Shown here piece after piece: positions 37,086 through 49,297 of a stretch of 64,000 bases of DNA. Under the pieces are notes generated by a model. That model was given only the letters and a program-made list of their open reading frames with translations. It was not told the DNA's origin and searched no databases. Numbering within the stretch: the stretch's first letter is position 1; every line of letters starts with the position of its first letter. The DNA is from Epiperipatus broadwayi. Lineage: Eukaryota; Onychophora; Udeonychophora; Euonychophora; Peripatidae. The translations under genes were made by a program, and so were the position numbers. The DNA is taken from positions 8,162,085-8,226,084 of the forward strand of contig JAQFVV010012396.1 in the NCBI GenBank assembly GCA_028023455.1. The letters are read 5' to 3'.

Positions 37086-39230
37086 AAGTTAATTAAATTA
37101 GTTTTTACATTGCATTTTTTTCAAATTAATCACACTTCTTATTTTGATAATACTAAAATACTAGCTACATTGTAAAAATATGTTCTAAGAACTATGAGAG
37201 ATTTTATTGAAATTTTATAAAAGCCAAATATTTTAAATAAATGATATAATATACAGCATATTCCAGCTTTATGGAAGCCCATTGTTTTATTTATTTCTTT
37301 TACCGAAATTAATTTTAACAAATCACCTGATTATAAACAGAATAAAGTAAGAAAATTTTTGTTAATCCATCTATTTTAATTGGATCCCCAATCTAATATA
37401 TATATATATATGAATGAAATTATTTAATTGACCACAGCCACAATATTTCTTGAGACAAAACTTTTTTTTTTTATTAAAGCCTTAACCTTGACAAAGATAA
37501 ATGTTATTTTATCAACATTTTGGCAATTTGAACAAAAAACTAATGCATGGTTTCCCCCCAAAATATTTAAATTTTATTATATAACTAGGGAAATCTTTAT
37601 TATATATATATTATGAGGATTGGATGGCTCGATCCTCACAGTTGATTATGATATCTATATAAAAAAAAAGAGATGAAAGAAAACAGATTTTTTAAATATA
37701 TATATATATTCGTAAGGTTCTGGATTATTTATTATTAAAGGATAATAAACATATTTAAATCAGTTGGATGTATGTTTATCTATACCGCAAGTATTTAATG
37801 TGTTTTGCCATATCTTTTAATATATAGCTGTAGAAAACATTTCTATTTTTAATTTTTGCTCGTCTTTTTATTTTTATTGTTTTTGTTCTTGTTTCTTTAA
37901 CACTTCCAAGATTAATATTTATTTATGGTTGTTAGGAAGGCAATGGTAATAATGAATAAGAAAGTAAATAAAGGAATTATTTGAAACTTATTTTTAGGAA
38001 TAGTGTTAATAACATGAAAAGTTAAAAATATGAGTGAATTTATTTGTAAAAAAAATATTTGTGATTTACATATATGTATTTTTTTGTATTTTAAACTATT
38101 TGCATTTTTTTTTAAAAAAATACCTTTATTATTATTATTTTACTGTTAACAACAATACAATGTAAAATATTCAAAGGGAAAATTAAAAGAATTATCAACA
38201 CACACTTGAGTTAATGATTGACAATCAGAGTTGAGCTGAATATTTCTCGAGAGGCTATAAATCTAAATTACTATGGAAATCAATTATGTAATAAAAGGAA
38301 AGGCATGTGAAGATCGTGTTTTACTATTATTACTTTTTCAGCATATGGAAGGCTAGCAAAGTTTTTTTCTTGTTAATTTTGCCTTATTCACTTAATAATA
38401 AAGGAATTTCTATTTGAACTGAACATGGATTGAAAAATGCATGAGTAAATAGGCCAGCTATATGAGGTCTTAATCCCTCTTTGCTTATATTTACTAGTTT
38501 TCACCAAATGAAAGACTATTAATAAGTATGCATCTGTAAAAAAAATTGTATTAAGCAGCCAGCTATCTTTGCTCAGAGAAAGGAAACAACATAGAATCAT
38601 TCTCATAATTCTGATTATTAGTCAATCACAGCATGATTTGCAGAAATAATATTTCAAAATCAACTCAAATTCTTTGAAAAGTCATGTTTCAATAGCATCA
38701 TGTCAAGGTCAAAGCAAAACCTCTTCAAATAATTATTTATCTTATTAATAGAATAAAAAAGTTACTATTTATGTGCAATCTACTTTTATTTTCAAGAGGT
38801 CTTATAGTTTTTACATAATGCCATTTACTATACATTTTGCTAGGAAAATTAAATTTGATTTAGAGTGAAATAATGAGGAATGAAACATTATAATGCAGTT
38901 TAATTCATAATAATTTATAAATCAATTTTAATGACACTATAAGGTTAATAGCAAATTAATATTAAATTATTTAATGGTCAAAACAGAAATGAACAATAAA
39001 CCTTTTTAGATTCAGTATCATACGATGTAATCATTATTCAAATTGTCATTTAGAATTTGTAATAGGCTACATTTTAAATACATTTGTATAATATATATAT
39101 ATATTAAATTCATTATCACTTTATTATATTCAAGCATATTGAGATTTTCCTTATGTATTTTTAATAAATAATAATCATAGTTAAAAATCTTAAAAAGAAT
39201 TCCATGTCTCGTGATTTGGTTACAATATAT
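37086..39230. other. A+T-rich non-coding DNA
   Basis: No supported gene; short TA tracts near 37398 and 37698. Confidence 0.5.
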
Positions 39231-39232
39231 AT

Positions 39233-39345
39233 TGTCAAGCGTTGTAAGTCGAGGGTCATCGTAGCCACCTTGCAAGCAAGTAGTTGGTTGCAGACGATTG
39301 TGGGTTCGTCTCTTGGCCGATGCTATAACATATGAAAATATATAT
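39233..39345 (+). mobile_element. tRNA-derived SINE, copy 4
   Basis: TCAAGCGTTGTAAGTCGAGG (A-box side), CACCTTGCAAGCAAGTAG (anticodon-arm side), GTGGGTTCGTCTCTTGG (B-box), then GATGCTATAACATATGAAAA. Same family and orientation as the copy at 12775; the A-box is mutated. Confidence 0.75.
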
Positions 39346-39489
39346 ATATTATACGGTAAAAGATGCTCCAAAAGAGAACATTCTTAATAAAAAAAGACCA
39401 AAACTATATTAAACAAGTTATAATAGACAACTTGAAAAATAAAAATGTTTTCATTTTATAGTAATAAAATAGTTTACTTCCCATTATAT

Positions 39490-39862
39490 ATAAATAAAAA
39501 CTTATAAGTAAAGTTTTAATAAAGAAGTAATAAAGAAATTATAATACAAATAGGCCGAACGTTTTCGTGGATTCATGCCTCATAATCGTAGCCTTCTTTA
39601 AAATATATATAAAAAATATATGCAAAGATATTTAAATAGTGGGTGTTATGTGGCCCATTTCTTCGATATATCAAAGCAAGTATACTATTATATATTTTTA
39701 AGAATATATATTTTATATATTATTATATTTTAAAAATATATATTTTTAAGAAGGCTATGATTATGAGGCATGGATCCTCGAAAACGTTCAACCTATTTGT
39801 ATTATAATTTCTTTATTACTTCTTTATTAAAATTTTACTTATAAGTTTTTATTTATTTTATA
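39490..39862. repeat. Foldback repeat with about 115-bp arms
   Basis: Arms about 39492-39605 and 39747-39860 are inverted and almost identical (TAATAAAGAAGTAATAAAG, ATACAAATAGGCCGAACG, ATTCATGCCTCATAATC, TAGCCTTCTT). The spacer is A+T-rich and contains an ATATATTTTTAAGAA-type palindrome. The motif CACGAAAACGTT at the inner side resembles junction sequences of Penelope-like terminal repeats, but I see no hammerhead core here. Confidence 0.75.
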
Positions 39863-41110
39863 GTAATGTAATATTATATTAATTTATTATGACTTTTTAT
39901 AACCAATCAAGATAAGAAATTTTTTTAAAGAAATGTATAAGATGGCATTACCTTCTAAGCTCTATATATACTTAATGATGCTTAGGAGAGTGAAGGTGAA
40001 AATAACCAATATGTCATTATAATGAGAGAATAAATATGCACATTTATGAAAGATTAATGTTAACTTTCATCAAAATCTGAATATTTTTTAGTCCAATAAC
40101 AAATGCAAGCTGATACTTGATTAAAAAAGAATGAGATTTTTAATTCAAAAAAATGTAAATAAACGTCATTAAACAAGTAAATATAAACAATTTTGAGGGC
40201 AGACTAACAAATAGCTAATTTTAACTTTCAAACTGCACTGAAACTATGTATTACTTAGATAATAAAGCTAATGTAACTCGAGACTAAATTCATTTATAAA
40301 TGTAAATATATGAAAAGTGATCCATATCTAAACTATATATATATATAAAATATTACATATATGTGAGCATGTATGTGAAATGTAGATATATTTGCAAAAT
40401 AATAAATATCTTATAGGATAAAATGTATTAATTTTAAACATTAATTTTTACATTTTAAAATAACTTTGAAAAATAATTTTTAAAACAGGGTATATTTACT
40501 TTCATTTCTCTATAATGTATTGGTCATTAATCTAAAGATGCAATATATATATAAATCATTATATGATAAAATTTATTTATCAAAAAGGAATAAACTGACC
40601 AACCTATTCAAAACTAGTTTTCTTTATATATTTTAAATAAAGGTAGAGCTTTGACAAGTAGCCATTTCAAATTAATAAAAATAGTGTTTGGTAGTTGGCA
40701 TCTAAAATTTATTACAATACAAATTATTACATGTCTCAGCAATTAATTTTTTTTTTAAAAAAAAATCAAATCATTCGTTTTTTTTATTGACATTAAAATA
40801 AAATAAATTAAACAATATATATACAGTAATAGAATAATTTTAACTTTCTGAAAAGTCAATAAATATTCAGCTTTGCTTGTACGTGTTATATCAAAATGAA
40901 TATATATTTAAATTTTTTGTCTGAAAACAGCATGAGAAACTAGGCAGTATTACTATAACCAATAAACCAAAACACTTGATATTGGTGACAATACTTTTAT
41001 AATCTTTTAATCCAATTTAAATTGCCATCTTAATTTTAGGACTAATCTCTAAATTTTAATAAACCCATATTATTAATTTATACTCAACATCCATAAAATA
41101 ATGAGTTAAG
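39863..41110. other. A+T-rich non-coding DNA
   Basis: No supported feature; TA tracts at 40338-40347 and about 41127-41147. Confidence 0.5.
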
Positions 41111-41300
41111 AAGCACCTTCTTGCAATATATATATATATATATATATTAATAAAATCAAGTCATACATCATGTGACTTATTTAGCTTGTATTTACAAATA
41201 TAATATAAAGAGCATGCTAATAGCTCTAAACAAGCTTTTTTTTTTACTGATAAATGCAATAAGCGAATGCATTCAAAATCTCTGTCTAGACTTATCCCCT

Positions 41301-41342
41301 TCCCTAAACCGGTTTTGAGCTGATGGCTCTTATCAATGAAAA
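41301..41342 (-). ncRNA. Hammerhead-like motif, family 2 unit D1 (inactivated)
   Basis: The minus strand reads TTTTCA, TTGATAA, a perfect hairpin GAGC-CATCA-GCTC, AAAA, CCGG, TT, TAGGGA. The fold is preserved (4-bp stem II, palindromic CCGG loop of stem III, mostly wobble stem I). The core bases C3, G8 and G12 have changed (CUGAUGA to UUGAUAA, GAAA to AAAA). G8 and G12 are the catalytic acid and base of hammerheads, so this copy should be dead. Confidence 0.6.
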
Positions 41343-41738
41343 GCTAGGACATCCAGACATCAGATTCAAAATGCAAAGACCAGCATTTACCTAATACTTA
41401 ACTATTAAGTAGAAAATCTGAAATTTTTATATATCTATATGTCTTCAAATCCAGCTCTCCAACTCAAATAGCCATTATAGGAGTGAACGAAATTCAGATA
41501 CACCATATATTAATAGCCTTAGCCATCTAATATAGCCAAAAAACCCAACAGCCAAACTATAATATTAATGAAATCAAGTCAAACATTACATAACTTATTT
41601 AGCTTGTATTTACAAATGTAATATAAAGAGCATGCTAATAGCTCTAAGCAAGTTTATTTTACTTATTTATTTTTTACCAATAAATGCAGCAAGAGAACAC
41701 ATTCAAAATCTCTATCTAGACTTATCCCCAAATCATAC

Positions 41739-41780
41739 CAAACCAACTGATTTTGAGCTGATGGCTTTTATCAGTGAGGA
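41739..41780 (-). ncRNA. Hammerhead-like motif, family 2 unit D2 (inactivated)
   Basis: The minus strand reads TCCTCA, CTGATAA, AAGC-CATCA-GCTC, AAAA, TCAG, TT. It shares the G8 and G12 losses with D1, so the direct pair probably descends from one inactive copy. The stem I partner is lost. Confidence 0.55.
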
Positions 41781-42034
41781 GCTAGGACATCCAGACACCA
41801 GATTCAATTAATAGTATAGTTTGAATGTTAAGGTGTTGGCTATATTAGATTATTAAGGCTATTAATATATGATGTATCTGAATTTAGTTCAGCCCCATAT
41901 GGCTATTTGGGTTGGAGAATTGGATTTGAAGACATATAGGTCTGAAAATTTTAGATTTTCTACTTAATAGTTAAATATTAGATAAATGTTGGGCTTGACT
42001 TTGTATTTTGAAAGTAATGTCTAGATGTCATAGC

Positions 42035-42076
42035 TCCTCACTGATGAAAACCATCATCTTGAAATCAGTTTGAGGA
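42035..42076 (+). ncRNA. Hammerhead-like motif, family 2 unit D3
   Basis: TCCTCA (42035-42040), CTGATGA (42041-42047), AAAC-CATCA-TCTT (42048-42060), GAAA (42061-42064), TCAG, TT, TGAGGA (42071-42076). Both catalytic boxes are intact and stem I is six perfect Watson-Crick pairs. Stem II has lost two pairs compared with AAGC/GCTT expected from the other units. It is the best-preserved core in the window apart from stem II. Confidence 0.6.
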
Positions 42077-42190
42077 TGGGGATAAGTTTAGATAGAGATT
42101 TTGAATGTATTCTCTTGCTGCATTTATCATTAAAAATAAATAAATAAAATAAGCTTGTTTAGAGCTATTAGCATGCTCTTTACGTTATGT

Positions 42191-45100
42191 ATATATAATG
42201 TATAACTTATCAATCTCACACTTCAATCATATGATCATAGACACTGGAAGCAATATAAATGACCTCTAAGATATATTTTGACTAGACAAGTTTTTCAGTT
42301 CTCCCACATCATCATTCTCCTATAAATGTTCTTTACTGTTTCCTTATATTTATTCAGTATTCTGCAAACATGTATGTTTTTCTCACATTCATTAACAATT
42401 CTGGCTTTTTAATAAATACAAATGACTACCAATCATTCTTCAGCAGGTTTGAAATTGCTTTATTTATTAAATCTCATATATAGACTTTGATTTCTATTAA
42501 ATATCAAATATATCTTTTTTATCTTTTTTATAGCATGAAGTTAGTTGTTCATATTCAGAATTTGAATCCTTCTCATTTACATACTTTTGAATTTTAACTT
42601 ATTGACCTCAAATTTCACTCATGCACAAAATATTGTAAATAATCTTGTGCATGGGTGAAGGTGATTATATTGGTGAATAAACAAAATAAAGGCATGCATA
42701 TATAAATAATAAAAAATGTATTTGATCTTCAATCAAATTTGAAGCATCATGTTCTATTGGTTCAATCAGAATTCATATTAAGAGTCATTGCATGAGATTT
42801 ATCTTTTATGATTTAGAGTTTTAAAGCATGAATAAAGAAGATTGAAATAAGGGATAAAAAAATGATTGTATTAAGAATTAAAAAGCTATATTTAATCTTT
42901 AATAATAATAAAAGTTTCCATATTTGAGGATTAATAGATGTAATAATTTCTGACTTGATGAAATATGGTTAATATTACTTGTGCATGTGTGAAGATGCTA
43001 ATTGTGCATGCCAAAAATGCAATACTTCACTGTAAATTTATGTGTGTGTGTGCATGTTATTTATATATAATTTTAAAACATTTATAGACAATAAAAATAA
43101 AAATATTAAAAATATTTTTATATTTTAACAAATTTTATTTGAGTTTTATAAGGTAAATAATATTTTACTGCATAGCATTTAATAAAGATTTCATGGTGTA
43201 AAGATAATGCATTTTTTTACCATTGTTTTATTCTGAATTTGAATCTAAGTTATACAATGTTTAATAAAAGTCTTATGGTATGAAAATGATGTATTTTCTT
43301 GCTATTAACTTATTCTGGATTTGAATCTAGGTCTCATGGTGTAAAAATAATTATGAATTTTTTTGCCTTTGCCTTGTTCTAGATTTGAAATTATATAAAC
43401 CCTAAAAAACATTATCTTTCAATTAATCTTAAAATCCTTTTCCTGATTAATAATCTGTTTCATTACTCTTTTGACATTTTTGTTCTAGTCTGCAATAGTC
43501 ATTTAAAAATAATTTTACAATTTACCTATAATAATATATCAAATAAATAATCAAAAATAATAACAGTAATAAAACAAACTTTTGGGATTCTAAAGTTAAT
43601 AAAAATGTTTATAAAGTTAAATGACAGATTAAAATGGTAGTGTCACATATTTTTATTATAGAATGTTATATATATATATAAAACAATATACATTTATTTA
43701 GTATTTTGATAGTAATTCTAGATGTTTATTTCTCTTTTCATCAAATAATGTAATTCTTTTAAATTTATCATAATCATGTATTATAACAATTTATTGCTTA
43801 CTAATAACAAAGTTACTAACAGTTGATATTATTTAACAGATTATGGTAGAACATTTGGGTGTTCAATAGCAATTGCTTATTTCAATGGAATAAACTTGAT
43901 AGTCTATTTTTATCATTTTGATTGTTACATACATTTCCAATAATAAAGTATGACATTATTAACTGAGACTTTATATTTAATACTAAGCTTTTCTAAAGAA
44001 TCATTTTGCTATTATATTAAATTAGAAATTGATCAGTAACAAGATACAAAAAAAAAAATACTTAGTGAAATTGTGTCTAGTATTATTTACTTTTAAGTGC
44101 TGACTAAGGAGTGCTGAATAAAGTACAAAAACATAAAATAGAACATTAAACCATTTCTCAAGTATATGTAGAATGCCATTAATCAGAACAGATATTATTC
44201 AAAAACTTGTATTATCCAAACAAAATTTCAAAAATAATCCTTAATTTATTATTGTCAATAAATTAGCTTAATTAAAGATATCAAAAAAATCATGCAAATA
44301 TATATAAATTAATCAATCTAATTGCAGTCAGCTTCCTGTTTTTTTTAGCAGATTTTGGATATAAAAAAAAACCTATTTTTTAAATTCATAAAATCCACAA
44401 ATCCAAAATAAGCTCTAAAATCTGGAATTTTGAATTAGCCTTTCCAATCCAATCATATTGAATCACTAAGTTTGGGGGGGGTTTGATGTTGCAGGTCCAC
44501 TGTAATTGAGCTTTGAGTGGCTCACATGTAGCTATTCTGTAGCATTCATGTGATGGCAAGACTTAAACTAAAATGTATATTAATTAATATTAATTCTAAT
44601 CAAAATAGGTAGATATTAGCATCATTCAGAGAGAAGTAAAACAAAGCCAAGATGGTGAGTTTTCAAATCAAGGGATAGGCAGAACATTGCATTTAAAAGT
44701 AATCATTGATTTGCATTGCTAAAATCTTAATACTAAAAGTCATAAATTTAGGTTGTTTACTTGTTTATTTTTATTTTTTAAAATAAAATAAAATATTTTT
44801 TTTGAAAGCTAAATGATGTTCACATTTCCATTTTATTTGAACATATTTGTTGTTGCTGTTTTTATTCTTTTTCTTTTTGTTCTTATGATCATCATCATCA
44901 ATATCATCAGCAGAAAATAAATCAAGATAAGTGTAATAACGTCAAATAGAAAGAGAATAGTGGTAAAAAAAACACCTACTAAAAAGGTCATAGCAGAGTA
45001 TTTTTGCTTTTTTTTGTCATTATTAATTTAATTTCTAATTTTCAAAGTTAAATGTATTCTTTATTGATATTTATTACTAATAAAAGTTTGGTGCTGAATT

Positions 45101-46005
45101 ATGTATTATTTGTTTTTAAAAAAATAGTGTTAGCCTGAAGGCTAAAAAGAAACCTTTAACTTTCATTATTTATTTCACTGGTTTACTTTTTTAGTTATTT
45201 GCAAAATTGCTGTATTATGTTAAATACTAATTTCATCATTTGAAGTTAGAATTTTCATGAATATTATGAAAAATGTAAATTTTTAATGAAAAATGATTTT
45301 TTCATTAACAATAAAAAATATGAACATAATTATCAAATTGATATTATAAGGCTGTTGTTTAAAATACTGCACACTTAAAGGATGTTTTATATGTACAGTT
45401 TAATTTAAAAAGTTGTTGCTTGCTAGATAGATCTAAATCAAAATAATTATTCCTCTATTGTATATAACTCTACAATTGGTAAAGAAACTTATAACAGTAA
45501 GTTATCTGTTAAAAATTAAAGAGCCAGAAATGATTTTCGAATTCTATAATTTTAGCAGAGATGAAGTGTTAAAATAAATTTTAATTCTCAACTCTTTATT
45601 TTATACTTTAAATAGTTTAAATGACTGCTTTTTATTTTAAAACTAAATAGCACCCCCCCCCCATTTATCTTTCATATAAATGATAAAAAATATCTTTAAT
45701 GAATATGATAGGTTTTGCAGAAGATAATTTTGAGCTGAATAATAATTAAAATAAAAGGTAATAATTCAACCATGGATGAAAAATAATTCTAGTTGAAATT
45801 TTATTTTATTTTGATGTAATCTGCAGATGAAAGTTATCTGTACAATAATTAATTACTTAATAATTTTGCCTCTCTTTTTAGCAAAGAGAATGTAATTAAA
45901 ACTTGTGAACTAATTAATAAATTGAAAAATAATTTTAAAGATTTAACATTCTTAATCAGTAACGTTAAAATACAAGTATAATGTATATACTTAACCTAGC
46001 TGTAA
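42191..46005. other. A+T-rich non-coding DNA with a weak three-unit repeat
   Basis: At about 43185-43395, three loosely related units of about 65-75 bp each carry TYATGGTRTRAARATRATG followed by TATTCTGRATTTGAATC. No coding signal. A block at 44460-44570 is less A+T-rich but unrecognised. Confidence 0.45.
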
Positions 46006-46011
46006 TTAAAG

Positions 46012-46135
46012 TGGATTTGAACCCAGACCCTACAGTCATTCACTCTATCCAATATGTGGTTGTGTGTAGAGTTATATTCGATAGAGTAGATGGCTGTAGT
46101 GAGCTTGAACATTTGGGTTCACATCCCCTTTGATT
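46012..46135. repeat. Inverted pair of tRNA-like heads
   Basis: The left arm GGATTTGAACCCAGACCC, then TACAGTCATTCACTCTATC, faces the right arm GATAGAGTAGATGGCTGTAG, then TTTGGGTTCACATCCCC. Each arm looks like an A-box (GATAGAGTAGATGG) plus B-box (GGGTTCACATCC). It is probably two SINE heads in opposite orientation, or a foldback element derived from one. Confidence 0.55.
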
Positions 46136-46214
46136 AAACAGTAGTGATAAAGTTAATGTTACTTTTTCTGGAAACAATACTTACTAAGTAAAATAAATAA
46201 AATTTTATAAAACA

Positions 46215-47030
46215 CTTAGAATTAAAACTATTGTGCGCTTTTCACGAGTGTTAAATAATAATAAATGAGTACTTCCGCTTACAACACAAGATATAGTATT
46301 TAGGAAAGAATAAAATGAATCCACTTATTCAATCCAACCCAAATGCTTATATATGGGCAAATCTTAAGCACTGTAAGTGAAAGTGTGAGGATAGACTACT
46401 CACTTTAAATCACTGTTTACGATATCTGAATGAATGATGCCAATGAAATTATCTAGAATTTACTAGACGTCACTCACAAATGAAACTCTTAAACATATGT
46501 AAATAAACATTTATTTTTAGCGCTGTTTCTAATTGTAATAAATTTAATCAGCCATTTAAGCTATTGTGCGCTTTTTCACGAGTGTTAAATAATAATAAAT
46601 GAGTACTTCCGCTTACAACACAAGATATAGTATTTAGGAAAGAATAAAATGAATCCACTTATTCAATCCAACCCAAATGCTTATATATGGGCAAATCTTA
46701 AGAGTTTCATTTGTGAGTGATGTCTAGTAAATTCTAGATAATTTCATTGGCGTCATTCATTCAGATATTCTAAACAGTGGTTTAAAGTGAGTAGTCTATC
46801 CTCACACTTTCACTTACAGTACTTAAGATTTGCCCATACATAAGCATTTGGGTTGGATTGAATAAGTGGATTCATTTTATTCTTTCCTAAATACTATATC
46901 TTGTGTTGTAAGTGGAAGTACTCATTTATTATTATTTAACACTCGTGAAAAAGCGCACAATAGCTTAAATGGCTGGTTAAATTTTTTACAATTAGAAACA
47001 GCTCTAAAAATAAATGTTTATTTAGAATTA
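46215..47030. repeat. Nested palindrome: direct unit plus 0.53 kb inverted repeat
   Basis: Block A (46218-46370, starting CTATTGTGCGCTTTTCACG) and block B (46370-46495, AGTGAAAGTGTGAGG to TTTGTGAGTGACG) occur first in forward order. A second A follows at 46560-46700, then B inverted (46700-46835) and A inverted (46835-46975). The A-B-inverted A part is itself closed by matching ends, AACATTTATTTTTAGCGCTG (about 46507) and CAGCTCTAAAAATAAATGTT (about 47000-47020). Copies are nearly identical, so the duplication is recent or maintained. No coding content; the open frame at 46866-47060 lies within the repeat and is not a gene. Confidence 0.85.
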
Positions 47031-47320
47031 AAAGGAAAACATTTAAATCTAAAGCAATAAATAGAAATTGAGTTTGTCAAATATTGAAAGTAATAGTTGA
47101 GAGACAGATTAAGATGTAATAGTTGGTGTTTTTATGTATATTAAAAATTTATTTATCTGATTATGTAAATGATGACAAATAGATTTTTAATAAAAATAAA
47201 TAATTAAAACTTAAAAAAAAAAAAGAAATAATAAATGTCTAAAAGTTTGTGGACATTTTATTTTTGATTATACATTGAATTACTTTCATCATCTAGTTTA
47301 ATTACTAAATGGTTTTAAAA
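47031..47320. other. A+T-rich non-coding DNA
   Basis: Nothing supported. Confidence 0.5.
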
Positions 47321-47324
47321 ATTT

Positions 47325-47520
47325 TCAAATTTTATTTAAACTTTTCAAATACATTCAACAATTAATAATAACATGCAAATTAGCAGATATCCCAAAATTT
47401 CAAATACTATTATTCTTCTTTCTTCTTCAAGTATTTCTGACTTGACTGGTGACAATATTAGCATGAAAATCAAACTGGTGCATTTTAAATTCATGAATAT
47501 GAATTTAAGATGAAATTCTG
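47325..47520 (-). mobile_element. Second SINE family, copy 2
   Basis: It shares with 35595-35795, in order, TTTTATTTAAAC, CAAATACATTCAAC, CTTCTTCAAG/CTTCTTTTTCGGG, GACTGGTGACA and GCATGAAAATCAAAC (B-box complement). The tRNA-like head is more eroded than in the other copy. Confidence 0.6.
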
Positions 47521-49295
47521 TCAAAGACAGCAGTTAGTAGAAATTTCTGTAAACATCCTTTTAATTGCTCTAATTTTTTCTTAAGGAAAAGATTAATGAG
47601 TGGACTTCAAACAGAAATATTTGTCATTGTCATATAAGCAAATTTTTAAAATTTTCTTCTCTTTACCTCCTCTTTGTTCAATATTCTTGTCTTTACCCAA
47701 GAAATATATTTTCATTCATGTACACATAGTCAAAGATATATTTGTTTTTCTGCCTAATCATTACTTTGGTTTATTCTCATCATTTTTGATGGAATAGCTG
47801 GTTTCACTGCTATATGCACTTCTACATTTACATAAAATTTTATAAATAGAGTTCTTGTATTTTAGCATTTTAAGTTTAGGATTTATAGAAATTAGAATTC
47901 CTCACAGTGTGCTATGACTTTTAAGCTATCAGATTTTTTCTAATTTGTCTGCTATCATGGGCAAATATTGAATATTCATTCTATAATAGTTATAATTATT
48001 TTTTATGTTTTTTGTCATTTATTTAACTGGTTAATCAAGTGATATAAACTTATAAACATAAAGATAAAATAATTAGTTCCTGGGTTACTGAACATAATAA
48101 ATACGAACTATAATTAAGGTTTTTAAAAGATTTATTTAAATATTTTTGTGAAGTGCATATAGAGAAAACAAAAAAAAATGTAATGATAACTAATAGAAAA
48201 AAAGGAGTTCCTGCTAAAAGTAAAAAAATTAAATCATAAATATTATGGGATATGACTATGGCTTTATCTCTTGATGAAAAATGTAAATAGGTGCTATCAG
48301 AGCATGAATTTCAATAGAACATAGTTTTTAATAATTTTTCATTGTCAATATTAGTAAAAGTTAAGATTTTCTTATAAATAGCTGATGGATAGTCATTATT
48401 TATGAGAATTGGTTCTTTTTTCCCACCAAATTACTGAATTTGTAACAAACTTATTTTTCTCTGTTCCATAGTGATAATGTAACTACTTTTTATGTTTCTG
48501 TCATGACTGAATCTTATGTATATGAATTGCCTGTAATTTGTGGTTTTGATTTTGCCATGAAGAACATGAAATAGATACATTTTATTAAAGTAATAGCTTT
48601 TTATGGCAGAATAATAAATTAACACCAGCCAATTTTTTTAAAAATATGTGATCAAATTAATACTTATAACATGTATTTAATAAAAAAAAATTTAAGTCTC
48701 AATTTTTTATACAGTAATTTTTAAAAGCAAAAAAATTGAGATTTTTCTATGATAAAAAATTAATTTTGCAAAAATTAAAGAAAAATGTGTTTAACATGAG
48801 GTAATCAGCAATGTTTAACTCACTTTTTATGACAAATTTAAATTTATCTATAAGTGTATAAATATGTATTTATTTGCAGTTATGAAAGCTGAAATCAAAA
48901 CATTTGTGATTGTTACATTAAAAGTTATTTGTCATCTTAATTCATATCTTTTAATCTTTGGTTATTTAATTTTTTTTTAATTACTTCAATGATTTTTCCT
49001 GATTATATCTCTTCATTATATTTTATTCTGAGTCATTATCTTTTAATCAAGGTAACTGATGATATATCTTTTTTGAGTGTCTGATATAATTTCTATAATG
49101 TAAATTGTCTGTCTCTCCAACAAAAATCATCCTCGAGTTGACTATATAATAGTTTTTTAAAAGATCAATTACTTTTTATTTACTTCATATGTCCAAAGCA
49201 ATAAAGATGTTTTTTTTCATAAATGTAGCATCAACCAATTAGTTAAAAACATAATCTTGCAAATATATTTTCAGAATATTATGATGCAATCTTAT
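47521..49295. other. A+T-rich non-coding DNA
   Basis: No supported feature. Confidence 0.55.
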
Positions 49296-49297
49296 GT

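Larger units (their letters stand above)
41125..42190. mobile_element. Hammerhead-type family 2 array: two direct units and one inverted unit
   Basis: Unit D1 (about 41135-41552) is followed by the truncated direct copy D2 (about 41553-41812, offset 418 bp), then by D3 (about 41813-42190) in opposite orientation. Landmarks are AGAGCATGCTAATAGCTCTA at the outer end, ATTCAAAATCTCTGTCTAGA, the hammerhead-like core, GACATATAG, TTCAGATACA and CAAACTATAATATTAAT at the inner end. Partial tandem plus inverted terminal repeats are the usual arrangement of Penelope-like elements, and small non-autonomous units with ribozyme-bearing repeats are called retrozymes. No reverse transcriptase is present between the units. 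Confidence 0.75.

Noticed and set aside
39018-39371. 117-aa minus-strand frame
   Set aside because: Its central part (RRTHNRLQPTTCLQGG) is the antisense of the SINE at 39233-39345.
44880-44915. ATCATCATCATCA stretch as another RTE 3' end
   Set aside because: No RTE sequence follows on either side; it is a short simple repeat.
46866-47060. 64-codon open frame
   Set aside because: It lies inside the inverted repeat at 46.2-47.03 kb; the same DNA occurs in other orientations and no protein motif is seen.
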